Part shown: one piece after another, positions 4,698 through 5,722 of the stretch
Layout of the letters: each line of letters opens with the position of its first letter
How positions within the stretch are numbered: the stretch's first letter is position 1
Translations under genes and position numbers: made by a program
Source of the DNA: G039029935 sp039029935
Lineage (GTDB): Bacteria > Chloroflexota > Anaerolineae > Caldilineales > Caldilineaceae
Length of the DNA: 5,722 nt
Assembly (NCBI GenBank): GCA_039029935.1
Contig: JBCCFC010000924.1
Span: forward strand, 1-5,722
Direction: 5' to 3'
Notes under the pieces: model-generated
What the model was told of the DNA's origin: nothing
The model's input: the letters and a program-made list of their open reading frames with translations, nothing else
The model's database searches: none

Positions 4698-5545
4698 TTA
4701 TCAATCAGCGTTTCTTTCCCAAAGTGGCGTTTCGCTGTGTATGGGGTAACGCTGACGGTTTTGGTGCGTTCTACGCGTTCATGCTTGGTCGGGTAGTGGA
4801 TGCGTTGACCGTTTTCATCGAGTGTGGGAGGACCCTTTTCTTGCCTCACGGCAATCCAATCAATGAAATCCGCTTCGTATTCCATCTGGCAATCGAAGAG
4901 ATATTTGCCATTTCTGAAGGTGCAACGGGGGAGGGTGAATGTAATGATGACGTGTTTATCCCCTTGGGCAGAAACACGTTCGGGATGGACCGTTTCGATG
5001 CGGTGGATGTTGCGCTGACTGATGTTGCCGATAATCATGTTGCTGACCATGCTGGCTTGGCGTTCCTTGGCACTCCTGTCTAACAGAGCATCGTTAAGTC
5101 CTGTGATAAATGCCGTGAATGCCGCTTCATTATAGAAGAAGCATTGCCAATCACCCGACTGACCGTAGCTGCCATCAACATAGATATATTGACAGTTGAG
5201 CTTGTAGTTGACCAACACACGCACATGAAAATATCGGCCATGTTCGTTGGGGTCAAGTAGGTATGCTTGGAGCAGTGTGAGCATGTTGTATTCGGCATAG
5301 CCGTGATAGCGCCCATGTTGACGCACATAGACGATGGTGCGATTGTTGTCCTCTGGTGTATACGTGGATACACTACTGCTGATGAAGTAGGGGGCTGATT
5401 CGATGGCTCTCACGATGTCTTCTGTATGGATAGCTTTCTGCTTGGGTATGCGGTCGCTGAATAAGGACTTTGCGGCGTTGTGGCCGCCACACTCTTTAGA
5501 CCATTCGTAGATGGCTTCTTTTTCAGCTTTTGTGAATGGCTTCAT
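4640..5545 (-). CDS. Hypothetical protein, 301 residues
   Basis: No known family is recognised. The protein opens with a charged helical segment (MKPFTKAEKEAIYEWSKECG) and continues as an alpha/beta sequence rich in Tyr, Phe and His, with a repeated aromatic pattern at about 71-136. A second beta-rich half carries C208 and C219, and the C-terminus is basic (about 253-301). It has no signal peptide or membrane helix, so it is likely a soluble cytoplasmic protein; the basic tail might touch nucleic acid. The frame is open a further 22 codons upstream to 5611. I place the start at 5545 because GAGGGG (5550-5555) precedes it and the upstream 57-residue ORF then overlaps by only 23 nt, as in coupled genes. 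The MRGI methionine at 5557 is an alternative. Function is unknown; the setting suggests accessory or mobile-element cargo. Confidence 0.7.
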   Translation of the reverse strand: MKPFTKAEKEAIYEWSKECGGHNAAKSLFSDRIPKQKAIHTEDIVRAIESAPYFISSSVSTYTPEDNNRTIVYVRQHGRYHGYAEYNMLTLLQAYLLDPNEHGRYFHVRVLVNYKLNCQYIYVDGSYGQSGDWQCFFYNEAAFTAFITGLNDALLDRSAKERQASMVSNMIIGNISQRNIHRIETVHPERVSAQGDKHVIITFTLPRCTFRNGKYLFDCQMEYEADFIDWIAVRQEKGPPTLDENGQRIHYPTKHERVERTKTVSVTPYTAKRHFGKETLIDNLVNAVVHGKGTRGYKFVY

Positions 5546-5696
5546 GATACCCCTCATCGGTTTCAAGTCCGTATGTATCGCCGTCTTCATGGACAAATAC
5601 GTCGATATCACTGGGTCCCATCAATGGTTCGTGGTCGCCAAATAGGTCAAGCATTTCGTACAGTTCATCATCATGGTTTGTATCATCGATATACAT
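5523..5696 (-). CDS. Small very acidic ORF, 57 residues
   Basis: This short frame begins MYIDDTNHDDELYEMLDLFG and ends HEAIHKS. About a third of its residues are Asp or Glu and there are almost no Lys or Arg, so the product is strongly negative. A good ribosome binding site, AAAGGAG, lies about 9 nt before the ATG. Its 3' end overlaps the start of the 301-residue gene by 23 nt, typical of translational coupling. I recognise no family. Small acidic proteins of phages and plasmids sometimes mimic DNA or act as anti-defence factors, but nothing here proves that. Its promoter and any upstream partner lie beyond the right edge of the window. Confidence 0.55.
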   Translation of the reverse strand: MYIDDTNHDDELYEMLDLFGDHEPLMGPSDIDVFVHEDGDTYGLETDEGYHEAIHKS

Positions 5697-5722
5697 AATT
5701 ACGCTCTCCTTTGTATCAACTA

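Noticed and set aside
4556..5083. Plus-strand 175-codon open frame over the 301-residue gene
   Set aside because: It is antisense to a longer frame with coupled upstream and downstream neighbours, and it lacks an initiation signal.

Overview
The window comes from a bacterium of moderate GC. The genes give only indirect clues to its phylum: a YugP-type membrane zinc peptidase, an anchored glycoside hydrolase with a Chloroflexota-like look, a relic of a radical-SAM protein of the DNA-repair-linked type, and a GAAC-N4-GTTC box of the kind LexA uses in Gram-positives and Chloroflexota. I favour Chloroflexota (Herpetosiphon/Chloroflexus relatives), with moderate to low confidence. No rRNA, tRNA, CRISPR array, transposase or integrase gene was recognised.

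Layout. Positions 1-200 are non-coding but strongly foldable: a UUCG-capped hairpin, then a long rod-like inverted repeat at 64-192. Positions 200-455 are an AT-rich promoter region with nested inverted repeats ahead of a two-gene plus-strand operon. That operon holds the YugP-family peptidase (456-1133) and an 88-residue two-helix membrane protein (1147-1413), and closes with a clear intrinsic terminator (1464-1499). A short tandem repeat then leads into an anchored or secreted glycoside hydrolase of clan GH-A type (1528-2931), followed by a perfect 15-bp inverted repeat (2956-3024).

The most striking part is 3063-3240. A near-consensus promoter is followed by two copies of the same RNA fold in tandem. 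Both have a P3 hairpin capped by a UACG tetraloop and an identical ten-base UAUCGGGGGA segment. Their helices differ in sequence but all remain paired, and the second copy runs into a T-tract. It looks like a self-contained small RNA of about 140 nt that I cannot assign to a known family.

Behind it lies a consensus sigma-70 promoter (3312-3340) with an SOS-box-like palindrome in its spacer. It drives a radical-SAM gene that survives only as its N-terminal third, and the second cysteine of the CxxxCxxC cluster motif is tyrosine. The promoter outlived the gene.

The right end is a minus-strand cassette read from 5696 down to 4094: a very acidic 57-residue ORF overlapping a 301-residue protein, then a 162-residue protein with a cysteine cluster. 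None is recognisable. The cassette resembles accessory or mobile-element cargo, and its promoter lies beyond the right edge.
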